A DNA stretch of 64,000 nucleotides from Okeania sp. SIO2B3 (GCF_010672525.1 NZ_JAAHGH010000002.1:582228-646227); one strand, 5' to 3'. Numbered from the stretch's first letter, positions 36,691 through 47,761 are shown. Notes: generated by a model not told the origin, from the letters alone. A program made the numbers and translations.

Positions 36691-37098
36691 TCAGAAATTA
36701 TTCCCTCGAACCTCTAACCTCACCCCCTCTAACACAACTTTATAATCCTCCCTATCCGGATACAACGCCACCAATTTCTCCAAAGGCTCGATCGCCCCTT
36801 CTTTATCCCCCATCTCCAACCGCACTTTAACCAAACCCTCTAAAGCATTCACATTCTCTGGCTCTCTCTCCAATACTTTCTCATATCCTTGCGCCAGTTT
36901 CTGCAACCTCTCCTCTACCGACACAACTTCCACCGTTTCTACTTGTTGAGACTCTTGTAAACCGCTTTTAAACATATTCGCTATCCCAAACAAGGCCGTA
37001 CCACTAAAAGATACAATCCCAATTAGGGAGATTATCTTTTTTAATATCTTACTTCGTTGCTGCCGAGCTTCCATATTCCGTTTCTGTGTACCTTGCAT
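36691..37098 (-). CDS. Short membrane-anchored TPR protein
   Basis: 135 residues: a basic N-terminus (MQGTQKRNMEARQQRSKILKK), one transmembrane helix (IISLIGIVSFSGTALFGIA), a linker, and about two TPRs (LAQGYEKVLEREPENVNALE, EPLEKLVALYPDREDYKVVL). The sequence parallels the 11063-11953 protein in order and wording but has fewer repeats. GGGAG lies about 11 bases before the ATG at 37098. Function unknown; probably a scaffold. It lies about 180 bp upstream of a relic of its own C-terminus (35999-36505), so this gene was duplicated at least once locally. Confidence 0.7.
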   Translation of the reverse strand: MQGTQKRNMEARQQRSKILKKIISLIGIVSFSGTALFGIANMFKSGLQESQQVETVEVVSVEERLQKLAQGYEKVLEREPENVNALEGLVKVRLEMGDKEGAIEPLEKLVALYPDREDYKVVLEGVRLEVRGNNF

Positions 37099-37329
37099 TG
37101 GCTATTTTACTCCCAATTTCTACTTTCTCCAGTTTTCCCAATTTTAGCCAAAAAGCGATCGCTTAAGCGGTGCGGAGTATTATCGCTCCCTATCATTTCG
37201 TCCCTTGTCCCACAAAAGTCCGTTTAATTAGTGACTTAAGCCAATATCAAATACCAACAATTCAATGCTCTGGAGTATCACAGTATGTAGGGTGGGCAAA
37301 TACTGATAGATTAGTTTAGCTAGAGCGTC

Positions 37330-37686
37330 GAGAAGCCTCACAGCATAATTGAAAATTTGGTGTGAGATGAATCGACGGTAAATTAATGGGACTCGATGTC
37401 CCATTAATTTACAAATTTTATGTTATGATAGATTTAAGCTGGTTTGAGTTAACAACCGCCAGTGATCAACCATGAAAATCAAATCAGATATGGGGTGAAA
37501 TCCCAGAAATCCTAGTAATCCGTTGGGAATGTCAAATCTGATGGTGGCCCTAGGTGAGCAGCTTTTTGATTGGCCAAAAGGGCGACGGGGCATCCCGTCC
37601 TTAAAGCTCGTGGAGTCCGACGGAATACCGGGACTGTGAAACGAGAAGCCCACACTATACCGTCAGGTTAGTGTGGGAGTATGTCA
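37330..37686 (+). mobile_element. Non-autonomous IS200/IS605-type element (relic B)
   Basis: 357 bp on the plus strand. The left end GAGAAGCCTCAC has a subterminal hairpin; the ATTAATGGGA/TCCCATTAAT palindrome follows (about 37381-37408). The right end has CCCACACTA ... TAGTGTGGGAGTATGTCAC, finishing at 37686. It matches relic A over most of its length, with the middle diverged. The block at about 37575-37640 corresponds to the last codons of tnpB-type genes read out of frame. No intact ORF. Confidence 0.75.
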
Positions 37687-37707
37687 CTATAGATGGTTAA
37701 ATGTTTG

Positions 37708-37855
37708 GGCGTTGCTGAATTGAAGTATGAATGTGCGATTGTTTGGTTCTGGTCAAGCCCCCTAAATCCCCCAATTTTGGGGGACTTTTAGAGTTTTATT
37801 CCCCCCAATTTTGGCTTGCTCGGGGGGCAAAATCATACCCAGAATCAGCAACGCC
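37708..37855. mobile_element. MITE with GGCGTTGCTGA termini
   Basis: A 148-bp element: left GGCGTTGCTGAAT, right AATCAGCAACGCC. The interior contains CCCCCAATTTTGGGGG-type palindromes. A lone terminus TTCAGCAACGCC lies at about 54575-54586. No ORF. It lies 21 bp after relic B. Confidence 0.6.
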
Positions 37856-38000
37856 AATATTTGCTTGCCTCATTACTCTCAAAGGATAAAATAACTAAGC
37901 TATCGCCCCTCTTTTTTCTAGAGCAACAGCTTTTCAAATCGCAATATTTTAAAAGTTAAGTTCTTTGATTTTCTGTAGTTACAAAGAAATATATACGTCC

Positions 38001-38113
38001 GGGAAAATATATCCCTTCCTAAACTACACTGTCAAATAAGGTTAAATAGATTGCCCTAATTATACCTAACCTTATTTGATAAGTTTTCTTTCAGTTAAGA
38101 GGGATATATTCCT
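38001..38113. repeat. Nested inverted repeat, 113 bp
   Basis: The inner arms TCAAATAAGGTTA (38032-38044) and TAACCTTATTTGA (38067-38079) are perfect. The outer arms are GGAAAATATATCCCT and AGGGATATATTCC. It could form a long cruciform or hairpin, and lies about 100 bp from the end of the HEPN-like gene. It could be a MITE or a bidirectional terminator; no T-run decides it. Confidence 0.5.
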
Positions 38114-38214
38114 AATTTTTATTTAAGCAGTTTATTTAATGTTTGTCAATAGTTTATTCTGAATTTTCTCAAATTTTTAGTCCCTAGTAATGGCAAAATA
38201 TTCCTAAATTCCAC

Positions 38215-38985
38215 CTATACAAGCTTTCTCAACCCAGAAGTCATAATTTCTGCTAAGTTATCAGCTAGTGTCCTAAAGCTTGATTTAAGTTTCCATTGGC
38301 CAACTTTTGTAGGTTGTAGAAAGCCATGAGCTGTAACATTTCTGAGAGCTTTTGCTAATTTCACTGCCTCCTCCCAATTACAAACAGCTTGAGAGTTGAC
38401 TAACCACTGGTTAATAATTCTGGCATCACCTGCTGTTACTCCAAGGAAATCAGCGATCGCCTCATCTTCTTTATTCAACCATTTTTCAAGATTGGATTTT
38501 TCTTTAGGAGTCGGTGGTTCTAATTTCTGGTAACATGGTAGTTTACACTTGTTGATAAAATCCCGAATTATTTCTGGTTTAGTATTTCTTTCAAAATAAT
38601 TCATCAACCCTTTAGCAGTAATTTCAAAACCTGCATAAGCAATCACAAGTTGCCATTGAATTCCCCGTAATTTTTCATGTTTTTTGCGAGGGGAACTATC
38701 ATCGCCAATATGAGGATTTTGCCAATCAACTGCTGCTTGCGTTAGACTTACTCCACGACAGAGAGCTTTGATAACTTTGTCTATATGCTCTGGAGTATCA
38801 TAGTGGTCTTGAGAAAAATAAACAAGCTTTTCTTTTATTCTTGTGCATTTACTCTGGTCATCTTTCCAAGAGTTATCAGGTTCAAAAATCTGCCAGACTT
38901 CACTCCAAACATTTCTCAAATTTTCTGGTATTTCTTTGGAATATTCCTCCATCGTCCATGATTTTTTGTGCTTTGCATCAATCAA
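38215..38985 (-). CDS. Uncharacterised protein with HEPN-like RNxxxH motif
   Basis: 256 residues with no confident family. The C-terminal third is helical and contains AVKLAKALRNVTAHGFLQPT, in which R215-N-V-T-A-H220 fits the R-x4-6-H motif of HEPN-domain ribonucleases. The N-terminal part (EEYSKEIPENLRNVWSEVWQ, HIDKVIKALCRGVSLTQAAV) is also mostly helical and hydrophilic; no signal peptide or TM segment. HEPN proteins act as toxins, CRISPR-associated or tRNA-cleaving nucleases, or as inactive partners. No antitoxin-like gene is adjacent. The motif is short, so the assignment is tentative. Confidence 0.55.
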   Translation of the reverse strand: MIDAKHKKSWTMEEYSKEIPENLRNVWSEVWQIFEPDNSWKDDQSKCTRIKEKLVYFSQDHYDTPEHIDKVIKALCRGVSLTQAAVDWQNPHIGDDSSPRKKHEKLRGIQWQLVIAYAGFEITAKGLMNYFERNTKPEIIRDFINKCKLPCYQKLEPPTPKEKSNLEKWLNKEDEAIADFLGVTAGDARIINQWLVNSQAVCNWEEAVKLAKALRNVTAHGFLQPTKVGQWKLKSSFRTLADNLAEIMTSGLRKLV

Positions 38986-39209
38986 AAAAGAGGCGATCGC
39001 TATTTATCGCCTTTACAATTATTCGCAAATTTTTCTGTTGTCTGCTAATTGTAGTGCAACGTGCGTTGCAACTAACCCTACGGCTAGAGTTTATACTACG
39101 GTTCCCGAGAAATCTGAGTAATATAATTCCTTCGATCATTATACAATGTGTAGGGGCGTTAGCGCAGCTTTGCGTTCGCAAATGGCCATTCGCCCCTAAA
39201 ATATTTTTC

Positions 39210-42200
39210 CTAAACCTTCACAGCAACCTTCTCTTCAGCATCAACACTTGCTTGTGGTGTACCCGCTTCTGAAGGAGGCACAACTTGATAAAACTTCGGC
39301 AAATACTCAGACCAACTTGCCAAAATAATCTTCGCCTTCTCACTTCCAGTCCGATCAACGTGCAATGAAATCAAATCCTGCAACTGCGCCTCACCTTCTG
39401 GAGTACAAACACGCTGAATAGAAACGATTTCATTATTCACCCTGGTTGGAAAATCACCATCCTCATCCAAGAAATAAGCAATTCCACCAGTCATACCAGC
39501 GCCGACATTCCGACCTGTCTTACCCAAACAAACAATCACACCACCAGTCATATATTCACAAGCATGGTCGCCAGCCCCCTCAATAACTGCCTTACCCATA
39601 GAATTCCGGACAGCAAAACGTTCCCCTGCTTGACCATTTGCAAACAAAATTCCACCAGTAGCACCATACAAACAAGTATTGCCAATAATTACATTTGTTG
39701 CCGGGTCGTAACCAGTTTTGGCAGGTGGCTTAATAATAATCTCTCCACCGTGCATTCCCTTACCAACATAATCATTCGCATCACCTCGTAATGTTAAAGT
39801 CATTCCTGGCAAGTTGAAAGCGCCAAAGCTCTGGCCAGCACTACCATTAAACATCAGATTAATCTGCCCTTCAAAACCAGTATTACCATAACGAGCAGCG
39901 ATCGCTCCTGCCAACCTGGCTCCCACTGTACGGTCGGTATTGACTAATTTTATTGTCTTGGTAACAGTTCCCTGGTTGCGAATTGTAGCCTGAATTTCTC
40001 GGTCATCCAGTAGCACATCATCTAAAACACAGCCATTGCTGTGAACAGTTTCATGGTTTAACCAACCCCGGTCACTGCGAGTATCTGGCAACTTGAGCAA
40101 ACAATCTAAGTTTAAAGCTGCTGTTTTTGTTAACTGTACATTTTCCCGTACTTTCAGCAAGTCAGCACGACCCATCACTTCACTCAGAGAGCGATAACCT
40201 AACTTTGCCAAAATACTCCGTACTTCCTCAGCAATAAACCAGAAGAAATTAACCACATTTTCTGGCACCCCAGTAAATTTCTTACGCAACTTTTCCTGCT
40301 GAGTTGCCACACCCACCGGGCAACTATTGGTATGACAAATTCGTGCCATGATACAACCTTCAGCAATCATAGCAATAGACCCAAAACCATATTCTTCTGC
40401 TCCCATTAAGGCCGCCATGAGTACATCCCAACCAGTCTTCAGACCGCCATCAACCCGGAGAGTTACCCGATCGCGTAACTGATTGTCCATCAACACCCGA
40501 TGCACCTCACTCAAACCCAACTCCCAAGGACTACCTGCGTGTTTGATTGAACTTAAGGGGGAAGCACCTGTACCACCATCGTGACCAGAAATTTGAATCA
40601 CGTCAGCATTTGCTTTAGCTACACCAGCAGCGATCGTACCAATACCAATTTCTGCTACCAACTTCACCGACACACCAGCATTAGGATTAATTTGGTGGAG
40701 GTCAAAAATCAATTGTGCCAAATCCTCAATGGAGTAAATATCATGGTGAGGAGGGGGTGAAATCAACGTAACTCCTGCTTTAGAACGACGGAGTGTGGCA
40801 ATGTAGTTACTTACCTTTTTACCAGGCAACTGACCGCCTTCACCTGGTTTTGCACCCTGAGCAACTTTAATTTCTATCTGTTTGGCATTCATCAGATATT
40901 CTGGAGTCACACCAAACCGACCAGAAGCAACCTGTTTAATTGCAGAAGAAGCAGTGTCACCATTTTGTAATCCCTTGAGATGAGGGAACAAAACAGACAA
41001 ACCTTGACCGTTAATATCATCTAATACCTTAAATCTTGTGGGGTCTTCGCCACCTTCCCCAGAATTAGACTTACCTCCTATCCGGTTCATAGCGATCGCT
41101 AAAGTTTCATGTGCTTCCCGTGACAATGACCCCAGAGACATTCCACCAGTACAGAAACGTTTCATTATTTCTGCTACGGGTTCCACTTCTTCTACAGGGA
41201 TGGGAGAGTGATCGCTATTAAAATCCAACAAATCCCGTAAAGCAGTTATAGGTCGCCCTTGCAAATATTTTCGGTAAACTTCATAGTGGTCGTACCCGGA
41301 TGTTTCTGGTTGTTTACCATTGCCATTACCATCATTAAAAGTAGCAACTGCTTTATGGAGTGTTTTCGCCATCTCCGGACTATTCATGTGATATTCCCCG
41401 GTGGGGCGATATTGCACAAACCCATAATTCTCCAACTTCTTAATATTCAATTCTGGGAATGCCCGACTGTGGAAAGCGATCATCTCTTGTGCTAACTCTG
41501 CTACTGTTAAACCACCTACGCGAGAAGTAGTTCCTCGGAAAGCAAGTTCCAACAAATCTCCACCAATACCGATCGCCTCAAAAATCTGTGCGCCTTGATA
41601 AGAAGACAACAAAGAAATTCCCATTTTAGAGAGAATTTTTAATAACCCCGCTTCTACTGCTTTGCGATAATTTTTCTGAGCTTCTTCGATAGTAATTTTT
41701 GCAATCTTACCCCGTTCCATTTGTTTTTGAACTGTTGAGTTCGACCACCAAGAACGTACAGATTCTAATGCTAAATAAGGATGAACTGCACTAGCTCCAT
41801 AACCAATCAAACAAGCAAAATGATGAGTACTCCAACATTGAGCTGTTTCTACCACCAAAGACGCCTTCATTCGTAATTGTTCTTTTATCAAATGATGGTG
41901 AACTGCGCCCACAGCTACTAAAGGAGGAATATAAGCCAACTCAGCATTAATTCCTCCCTCAATTTTGTCAGATAAAATAATAATTTCCTGACCATTTTTA
42001 ACTGCTGTTGCTGCTTGTTCGCACAAATTATTTACTGCTATTTGTAATCCTTCTGGTCCATTAGCTATAGGAAAGACAGTAGATAAAGTTTCTGTAGCAA
42101 ATTCTGACTCGTAAACTTCCCTTAATTCTGCTTCATTTAACAGTGGTGATTCTATCTTTAATAACCGTGCATTTTCTGGGTTAATTTCTAATAAGTTACC

Positions 42201-43895
42201 CCGCTTACCTAGCAGCATATTTAGTGACATTACCATACCTTCCCGGAGAGGGTCTATAGGAGGATTTGTCACTTGAGCAAACCTCTGCTTGAAATAGTCA
42301 TACAGTAAATGAGGCTTTTGAGAAAGCACTGCCAGAGGAATGTCATCTCCCATACAAAATGTTGGCTCTTTTCCTAGATTTGCCATGTCAGAAATCACCA
42401 TATCTAGGTCTTCTAAACTATAGCCAAAAGCTGTTTGTGACTTCAGCAAAGTTTGTGAATCCAACTTAGTATTAGTAACAAAAGGTTGCTTTGTTATCTG
42501 CTTTCTTTGTTGTAACCATTCTCCCAAAGGAAACTGCTTACTAATACGTTTTTTAATCTCCCAATTTTTCAGAATTTCATTAGTCGCTAAATCTACAGCA
42601 ATCATTTGTCCGGGCCCGAGGCGACCTTTTTCGACTATTTCTGCCTCCGGTATTTCTACAACTCCTGCTTCAGATGCCACAATTATTAGATCGTTATTTG
42701 TAATGCAATAACGCGCTGGTCGCAAACCATTCCGGTCTAGAGCTGCTCCTACCTGTTTGCCATCACTAAACACCAATAATGCCGGACCATCCCAAGCTTC
42801 CTGCAAACCACTGTAATATTCATAAAAATCAACAATTTCTGGATGCTCTGACAAGTCCGGTTGATTTCTGTATGCTTCCGGCACCATGATCATCAATGTT
42901 TCCAGTGGTGAACGCCCGGAACGTACAATTAATTCCATCACGTTGTCTAGATTTGCCGAATCACTACTGTCAGCATTTACAAAGGGTTTTAATTCATTTA
43001 ACCGCGCTCCCCAAGTCGATGAACTTAGACTAGACTCCCGAGCTTTCATCCAGTTAATATTTCCCAACAGAGTGTTAATTTCTCCATTGTGACCAAGCAA
43101 ACGCATCGGTTGAGCCAGAGGCCATCGAGGCATTGTATTTGTGCTGAAGCGTCGGTGGTAAACTGCAAAGGCGCTCTCGTAGGTTGGGTTTTGCAGGTCT
43201 GTGTAAAATTCTCCCAAAACAGCAGATCGCACCATTCCTTTGTATACAATAGTGCGACTGGAGAAAGAACAAATATAAGCATCTACTCCCCAAACAAAAC
43301 CTTCTGCTTCTAAAGCACAACCAATATTACGACGTATTAAGTAGAGCGATCGTTCTAAATTATCTCCTTGCAATGTTTCTGAAGCTACAATTAGCTGTTC
43401 AATCTGTGGTTGATTTGCCCGTGCTTGTGGTCCTAATACTTCTGGTCTGACTGGTACAACTCTCCAACCAACCACTTTTAAACCTTCTTTAGTAATTACT
43501 TTTTCAATTATTTGGCGTGCCTGTGCTGCCTTATCTTCTGTTTGGGGTAAAAATATCATTGCCACCCCACAGCGTTCAGTATCTAACTCCAAATTTTCAG
43601 ATAATAATTTCCACGGAATTTGACTCATTAAACCTGCTCCATCTCCTGAGTCTTGGTCTGCACTACAGCCACCACGATGTTCTAAGCAAGTTAGAGCAGG
43701 TAAAGCTTTCATCATAATTTCATGACTCTTTTTTCCTGATGGATGAGCAATGAAACCTACCCCACAAGCATCTCGTTCTTCTACTAGCCATCTTTGGCCG
43801 TTATAAGTTTCTTTGTTGACTTTTAGATTTATGGGCGCGGAGATTTGTTTGTGTTGAGAATCGTTACTAATTTGATCCATGTTTAATTTACTCAT
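39210..43895 (-). CDS. glsF: Ferredoxin-dependent glutamate synthase
   Basis: Makes two glutamates from glutamine and 2-oxoglutarate using reduced ferredoxin, the second step of GS-GOGAT ammonium assimilation. From the ATG at 43895 the product is 1561 residues, normal for Fd-GOGAT; a GTG at 43925 would add ten. A short propeptide precedes the amidotransferase nucleophile C44 in ERDACGVGF. Then come the class II amidotransferase domain, the central domain, the FMN-binding synthase barrel ([27 protein letters not shown]) and the 3Fe-4S cysteines C1181, C1187 and C1192 (CHTNSCPVG). The beta-helix C-terminal domain has GXXGG repeats ([29 protein letters not shown]). No NADPH small subunit is nearby, in agreement with ferredoxin use. 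Confidence 0.97.
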   Translation of the reverse strand: MSKLNMDQISNDSQHKQISAPINLKVNKETYNGQRWLVEERDACGVGFIAHPSGKKSHEIMMKALPALTCLEHRGGCSADQDSGDGAGLMSQIPWKLLSENLELDTERCGVAMIFLPQTEDKAAQARQIIEKVITKEGLKVVGWRVVPVRPEVLGPQARANQPQIEQLIVASETLQGDNLERSLYLIRRNIGCALEAEGFVWGVDAYICSFSSRTIVYKGMVRSAVLGEFYTDLQNPTYESAFAVYHRRFSTNTMPRWPLAQPMRLLGHNGEINTLLGNINWMKARESSLSSSTWGARLNELKPFVNADSSDSANLDNVMELIVRSGRSPLETLMIMVPEAYRNQPDLSEHPEIVDFYEYYSGLQEAWDGPALLVFSDGKQVGAALDRNGLRPARYCITNNDLIIVASEAGVVEIPEAEIVEKGRLGPGQMIAVDLATNEILKNWEIKKRISKQFPLGEWLQQRKQITKQPFVTNTKLDSQTLLKSQTAFGYSLEDLDMVISDMANLGKEPTFCMGDDIPLAVLSQKPHLLYDYFKQRFAQVTNPPIDPLREGMVMSLNMLLGKRGNLLEINPENARLLKIESPLLNEAELREVYESEFATETLSTVFPIANGPEGLQIAVNNLCEQAATAVKNGQEIIILSDKIEGGINAELAYIPPLVAVGAVHHHLIKEQLRMKASLVVETAQCWSTHHFACLIGYGASAVHPYLALESVRSWWSNSTVQKQMERGKIAKITIEEAQKNYRKAVEAGLLKILSKMGISLLSSYQGAQIFEAIGIGGDLLELAFRGTTSRVGGLTVAELAQEMIAFHSRAFPELNIKKLENYGFVQYRPTGEYHMNSPEMAKTLHKAVATFNDGNGNGKQPETSGYDHYEVYRKYLQGRPITALRDLLDFNSDHSPIPVEEVEPVAEIMKRFCTGGMSLGSLSREAHETLAIAMNRIGGKSNSGEGGEDPTRFKVLDDINGQGLSVLFPHLKGLQNGDTASSAIKQVASGRFGVTPEYLMNAKQIEIKVAQGAKPGEGGQLPGKKVSNYIATLRRSKAGVTLISPPPHHDIYSIEDLAQLIFDLHQINPNAGVSVKLVAEIGIGTIAAGVAKANADVIQISGHDGGTGASPLSSIKHAGSPWELGLSEVHRVLMDNQLRDRVTLRVDGGLKTGWDVLMAALMGAEEYGFGSIAMIAEGCIMARICHTNSCPVGVATQQEKLRKKFTGVPENVVNFFWFIAEEVRSILAKLGYRSLSEVMGRADLLKVRENVQLTKTAALNLDCLLKLPDTRSDRGWLNHETVHSNGCVLDDVLLDDREIQATIRNQGTVTKTIKLVNTDRTVGARLAGAIAARYGNTGFEGQINLMFNGSAGQSFGAFNLPGMTLTLRGDANDYVGKGMHGGEIIIKPPAKTGYDPATNVIIGNTCLYGATGGILFANGQAGERFAVRNSMGKAVIEGAGDHACEYMTGGVIVCLGKTGRNVGAGMTGGIAYFLDEDGDFPTRVNNEIVSIQRVCTPEGEAQLQDLISLHVDRTGSEKAKIILASWSEYLPKFYQVVPPSEAGTPQASVDAEEKVAVKV

Positions 43896-44715
43896 AATAT
43901 TGTAAACTTTAAGTGAGGGTTTCACCCTTTATATAAGTGTTCATCTCATCCTATTGCTACTTGCTTGGGATAAATACACTACAAAACAAACCACATAATT
44001 GAGTGAAATTTTAATATTGTTTGAAGGTTGATATAATACTTTGGTATTGGTATAGTATTTCGCGTTTTCCTCATTTTCTTTACAAAGATATAAGATTTTA
44101 CAAAAATAGCTCGCTAATATATCAACCACGAAAACCTACAACACCACTGTTTTTGCTATTTTATCAACTATCTTAACGATTGCTTGAAAATAATTATGAT
44201 ACAAAAAATACTCTAAGTTATACTCAACTGATGTATTATGAAACACGCAGCTCACGCTAATTTCTTATTTGTCGATTGATTTAAATTTATAGTGCGATCT
44301 TTCCCAATTATGTTTCAACCTAATATGAGTATGAGCTTGAATCTTGCTTTCATGCTTATCGCTTATAGCTCATCATTTAGTTAGAATTATTTTACTTATT
44401 ATAGTCGAGTGTTTATTAGATCGAGTAGGCTTATATATTTTTTAATTTTTCACTCTTAATAGATTTATCTAAAATCTAAAAAAAAAATTAGATTGATTTA
44501 TGTATGGACATATATCTAAAATTAGGCCTTACTTCTACCATTGTGGCCTTCTGCATACACACAGCATAGTATAATTTTTCAGCAGCTAGTTAATTATGAT
44601 ACCAGATTCAATAGCATCAATCAATGTGTGAAGCTCGAAGTTGCTATAGATAGAAAGAATAATATTTTGATCGGGATTGAGTGTAGTGGCGTGACGCACC
44701 TAAAATGTGGCAATA

Positions 44716-44784
44716 GTAGGGGCGGGTTCCACGTTAAATTAATGGCGTTACAAATTATTATTAGATGAACCTGTCCCCGCCCCA
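44716..44784. repeat. GTAGGGGCGGGTTC inverted repeat
   Basis: GTAGGGGCGGGTTC (44716-44729) faces GAACCTGTCCCCGCCCC (44767-44783), with the loop about 37 bases. This is a hairpin-type repeat common in cyanobacterial intergenic DNA. Weak cousins beginning GTAGGGGCG occur near 39151 and 46386. Confidence 0.6.
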
Positions 44785-44839
44785 TTAACAAAGTCAGAAG
44801 TTATTTTTGAAGGATTTGAGCAAGGAACCAAAAATATTT

Positions 44840-44867
44840 CGCCTTAAAAGGCGGGGTCGCGCGACCC
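44840..44867. repeat. Two abutting palindromes
   Basis: CGCCTTAAAAGGCG (44840-44853) is immediately followed by the perfect palindrome GGGTCGCGCGACCC (44854-44867). Both are GC-rich islands in AT-rich DNA. They may be a protein-binding site, a bidirectional terminator or an element end; undecided. Confidence 0.55.
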
Positions 44868-45323
44868 AATTATTTTGATATTAGGTGTGTCATTCCAGTA
44901 GATTTACTCCCGACAGTCACGCAACTGGCGTGGTGTTGTAGTGCCTCCTTTCCTAGGTCATTCTGCGCAAACGGAGGAGCTACCCTAACACGAGCGTCTA
45001 AGGTAACACCTGCGCTCCGAAGGATATGTCTTATGTGACTATATTTTTATGAACTATAGATATATGAAGATTTGATATAGATATTCAAAAAGCTTGAATA
45101 GGGGGTGACAGTAATAGGGGTAATTTTGCTATGGTTTATATGGTATCTAATTTGACTTGACCCCTAGACTATTTTTCTTGAGCCTGAACCTCTAGAAATA
45201 CTAGGTGGGAGAATTATTTGTGTACCAGGTTATAGAGATATAGTCTCTAATAATCTCTGAGTTCAGGAGATTAAACATAACCATAAGTATTTAGTATTTT
45301 ATTTTTTTGGAGACCGCAAAAAA

Positions 45324-45734
45324 ATGGTACAAGTTAAAGAAGTAGCCCAAACTCCTAAATTGTCTATACCTTCTGCATTAAAAGGACTGCCTACCACCGA
45401 ACGTCCTTGGGGCTCGTTCACAGTTTTAGAAGATGGACTTGGATACAAAATCAAACGGATAGAAGTCAAACCAGGACATAGACTTAGTCTACAAATGCAC
45501 TACCATCGTAGCGAGCATTGGATTGTTGTTTCAGGAACTGCTAAGGTTGTCTGTGGAGACAAAGAAGAAATTCTGCAAAACAATCAATCTACCTATGTAC
45601 CTCAATGTACTTCTCATCGCTTAGAGAATCCAGGAGTTATTCCTTTAGTATTAATTGAAGTACAAAATGGAGAGTATCTTGGAGAGGATGATATTGTTCG
45701 TTTTCAAGATGATTATGCCCGCACAAAGTCCTAA
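45324..45734 (+). CDS. Cupin, mannose-6-phosphate isomerase type II-like protein
   Basis: 136 residues forming one cupin domain of the kind found at the C-terminus of ManC: RPWGSFTVLEDGLGYKIKRI, PGHRLSLQMHYHRSEHWIVV with probable metal ligands H59, H61 and E64/H65, then VSGTAKV and HRLENPG. The nucleotidyltransferase half of ManC is absent; stand-alone versions are common in cyanobacteria. It may isomerise mannose-6-phosphate/fructose-6-phosphate, feeding GDP-mannose, or bind a related sugar. GGAG lies 11 bases before the ATG. The IscA-like gene follows after 38 bp, so the two may share a transcript. Confidence 0.83.
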   Translation: MVQVKEVAQTPKLSIPSALKGLPTTERPWGSFTVLEDGLGYKIKRIEVKPGHRLSLQMHYHRSEHWIVVSGTAKVVCGDKEEILQNNQSTYVPQCTSHRLENPGVIPLVLIEVQNGEYLGEDDIVRFQDDYARTKS

Positions 45735-45772
45735 TTTAACTGGTAAGCAAAAAAAATTTGTGAAATTTGTGA

Positions 45773-46096
45773 ATGATTAACTTGAGCGAAGCAGCAGTCC
45801 AAGAAATTATTCGTCTTAGGTCTAAGTACCAAAACCCAAATGCCTTATTTCGTTTGAAGTTTAAATCTGGTGGCTGCTGTAGTTTCTATTACATAATGGA
45901 GTTTGACGAACAGTTAGCTAGTAACGACCGAGTTTATGACTGTGGGAAAGTTAAAGTCGTAGTTGACTCTCAACAACTAAACTACCTGAATGGATTAACC
46001 TTGGACTATTCTGAGGACCTGATGGGTGGAGGCTTCCGATTTAATAACCCTAATGCTAAAGCTACCTGTGGTTGTGGAAATTCCTTTTCGATTTGA
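45773..46096 (+). CDS. IscA/HesB-type iron-sulfur assembly protein
   Basis: A 107-residue A-type carrier. The three cluster or iron ligands are in place: C35 in GGCCSFYY and the C-terminal C99-G-C101 in TCGCGNSF. The spacing of about 63 residues is standard. It starts INLSEAAVQEIIRL. A-type proteins receive Fe-S clusters from the SUF/ISC scaffold and pass them to apoproteins. An extra C36 next to C35 is noted. It is placed between the cupin gene and the str locus. Confidence 0.87.
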   Translation: MINLSEAAVQEIIRLRSKYQNPNALFRLKFKSGGCCSFYYIMEFDEQLASNDRVYDCGKVKVVVDSQQLNYLNGLTLDYSEDLMGGGFRFNNPNAKATCGCGNSFSI

Positions 46097-46724
46097 TGTT
46101 GACAAAAGTGTATAACTAACCTATAATTAAAGATTGTTTGTAAAGTTTTTTAGAATAATTAGGGATAAAGCCCAAAATTAATTAATGTTTTGATAATTTC
46201 CCTAAACTTCCTGAAAAATAGGCCGTTGCACCAAAGATTCCTATGGCGCAGCGGTAATTTATTCCTATCCTATATCCTAATAGTTAAGGAATAGCTTCGT
46301 TAAAAGAGGCTAATTTTTCAACGTGGATATTTTTTAAAGATACAAAGTAACAGGACTTAAGCAAATTCACCTTGAAAACACCATATGTAGGGGCGAATGG
46401 CATTGGCGTTCCGCCAAGCTCCGAATTGCGCCCTCACTTGATAAGCGTGTCCCTGCGTAAGTCCTGAATAATTGACTAAAATATACTTCTTCTTTAAATA
46501 ATAGGGAACAAATTTCCTAAGTAAGCTCGCCCAAAAATATTATGATCGAGAGGCCAAGCAGACAATAGTCTGTGGTCTTCTGTCTTTAGCTCTGCGACAT
46601 TAAACGTGCAGCGTTGCGTCAGTAAAACAGGAACTGAGCTGCCAGAGCTGCATGCAATCATGTATGGGTAAGTTTAGTAAGACCAATGAAGAAGAATCAC
46701 AATAACAACTGTTAGTTATAACTC
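46097..46724. other. Intergenic region upstream of rpsL
   Basis: About 630 bp with no gene. It holds a GTAGGGGCGAATGGCATTGG repeat (from 46386) related to one near 39151, and a block AAACGTGCAGCGTTGCGTCA (46602) with a relative near 54433. The str promoter and leader lie somewhere here but were not resolved. Confidence 0.45.
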
Positions 46725-47099
46725 ATGCCAACAATTCAACAACTAATTCGTTCAGCTCGTCAAGAAACTCAAAAGAAAACTAAATCTCCGGCTCTTAAAA
46801 GTTGCCCTCAACGTCGTGGAGTATGCACCAGAGTATACACCACTACACCAAAAAAACCTAACTCAGCTCTCCGTAAGGTGGCTAGGGTACGTCTAACTTC
46901 AGGCTTTGAAGTAACTGCCTATATTCCTGGTATTGGTCATAACCTACAAGAACACTCTGTAGTTATGATTAGAGGTGGTAGGGTTAAAGACCTGCCTGGT
47001 GTGAGATATCACATTATTCGGGGCACATTAGATACCGCAGGAGTTAAAGATCGTAAACAAAGTCGTTCTAAGTATGGGGCAAAAAAGCCTAAAGCTTAA
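46725..47099 (+). CDS. rpsL: 30S ribosomal protein S12
   Basis: 124 residues, full length. It starts [14 protein letters not shown] and contains the decoding-centre loops [18 protein letters not shown] and [17 protein letters not shown], ending in a basic tail ([14 protein letters not shown]). S12 monitors codon-anticodon pairing in the 30S A site. The lysine of TTPKKPNS is present, as in streptomycin-sensitive forms. First gene of the str cluster; 191 bp, unusually long, separate it from rpsG and hold a small CTCTTA/TAAGAG hairpin near 47236-47256. Confidence 0.98.
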   Translation: MPTIQQLIRSARQETQKKTKSPALKSCPQRRGVCTRVYTTTPKKPNSALRKVARVRLTSGFEVTAYIPGIGHNLQEHSVVMIRGGRVKDLPGVRYHIIRGTLDTAGVKDRKQSRSKYGAKKPKA

Positions 47100-47290
47100 G
47101 TTAATAGAATGCAAAATTCAAGAAAACATTAGCTAAAGTTATTATGTAATAATATATATTGAATTTTGTATCTATCTTGTTTGATTTGTTATCTTGCCCG
47201 AGAATCTGTAAAACAAGAATCTCCCGTTATAATCGCTCTTATTTTACGGTAAGAGTGTCAATTAAAGTTTAGTTTATTGGTTGTGATAAT

Positions 47291-47761
47291 ATGTCTCGTC
47301 GTAGAGTTGTTCAAAGACGTCCTGTTCCTCCAGATGCACAGTATAATAGTCGATTAGTCAGTATGATGGTACGACGCATAATGCGTCACGGTAAAAAATC
47401 TTTAGCCTTTAATATCGTCTACGATGCGTTTAAAACTATTGAAGAAAGGACAGATTCAGACCCTTTAGAACTATTTGAAAAAGCAGTCCGGAATGTGACT
47501 CCTTTAGTAGAAGTTAAGGCCCGTCGTGTGGGTGGTGCAACATACCAAGTGCCAATGGAAGTCCGCTCAGATCGTGGAACTAGCCTAGCTCTGCGTTGGT
47601 TGGTGCAATATTCTAGGTCTAGAGGAGGAAAAACAATGGCCATGAAATTAGCCAATGAGTTAATGGATGCAGCTAACGAAACAGGTAGTGCAGTTCGTAA
47701 GCGAGAAGAAACTCATAGAATGGCAGAAGCAAATAAGGCTTTTGCTCACTATCGTTATTAA
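47291..47761 (+). CDS. rpsG: 30S ribosomal protein S7
   Basis: 156 residues, full length: [20 protein letters not shown], the conserved [25 protein letters not shown] and the C-terminal [20 protein letters not shown]. It binds the 3' major domain of 16S rRNA and nucleates head assembly of the small subunit; in many bacteria it also represses its operon. Followed 88 bp later by fusA. Confidence 0.98.
   Translation: MSRRRVVQRRPVPPDAQYNSRLVSMMVRRIMRHGKKSLAFNIVYDAFKTIEERTDSDPLELFEKAVRNVTPLVEVKARRVGGATYQVPMEVRSDRGTSLALRWLVQYSRSRGGKTMAMKLANELMDAANETGSAVRKREETHRMAEANKAFAHYRY

Larger units (their letters stand above)
43896..45323. other. 1.4-kb intergenic region between glsF and the cupin gene
   Basis: Divergent promoters for glsF and for the cupin gene must lie here. 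No gene is credible; short frames at 43941-44129 and 44541-44768 lack family features. Structured DNA is concentrated at 44716-45035 (separate entries). The segment 44920-45035 starts GTCACGCAACTGGCGTG and ends CTTATGTGAC, and may be a worn mobile-element end; not assigned. Confidence 0.5.

Noticed and set aside
37423..37653. 76-residue minus-strand frame
   Set aside because: It lies inside IS200/IS605 relic B, on the strand opposite the relic.
44541..44768. 75-residue frame in the glsF-cupin gap
   Set aside because: It runs into a hairpin repeat, has no start signal and no family features.
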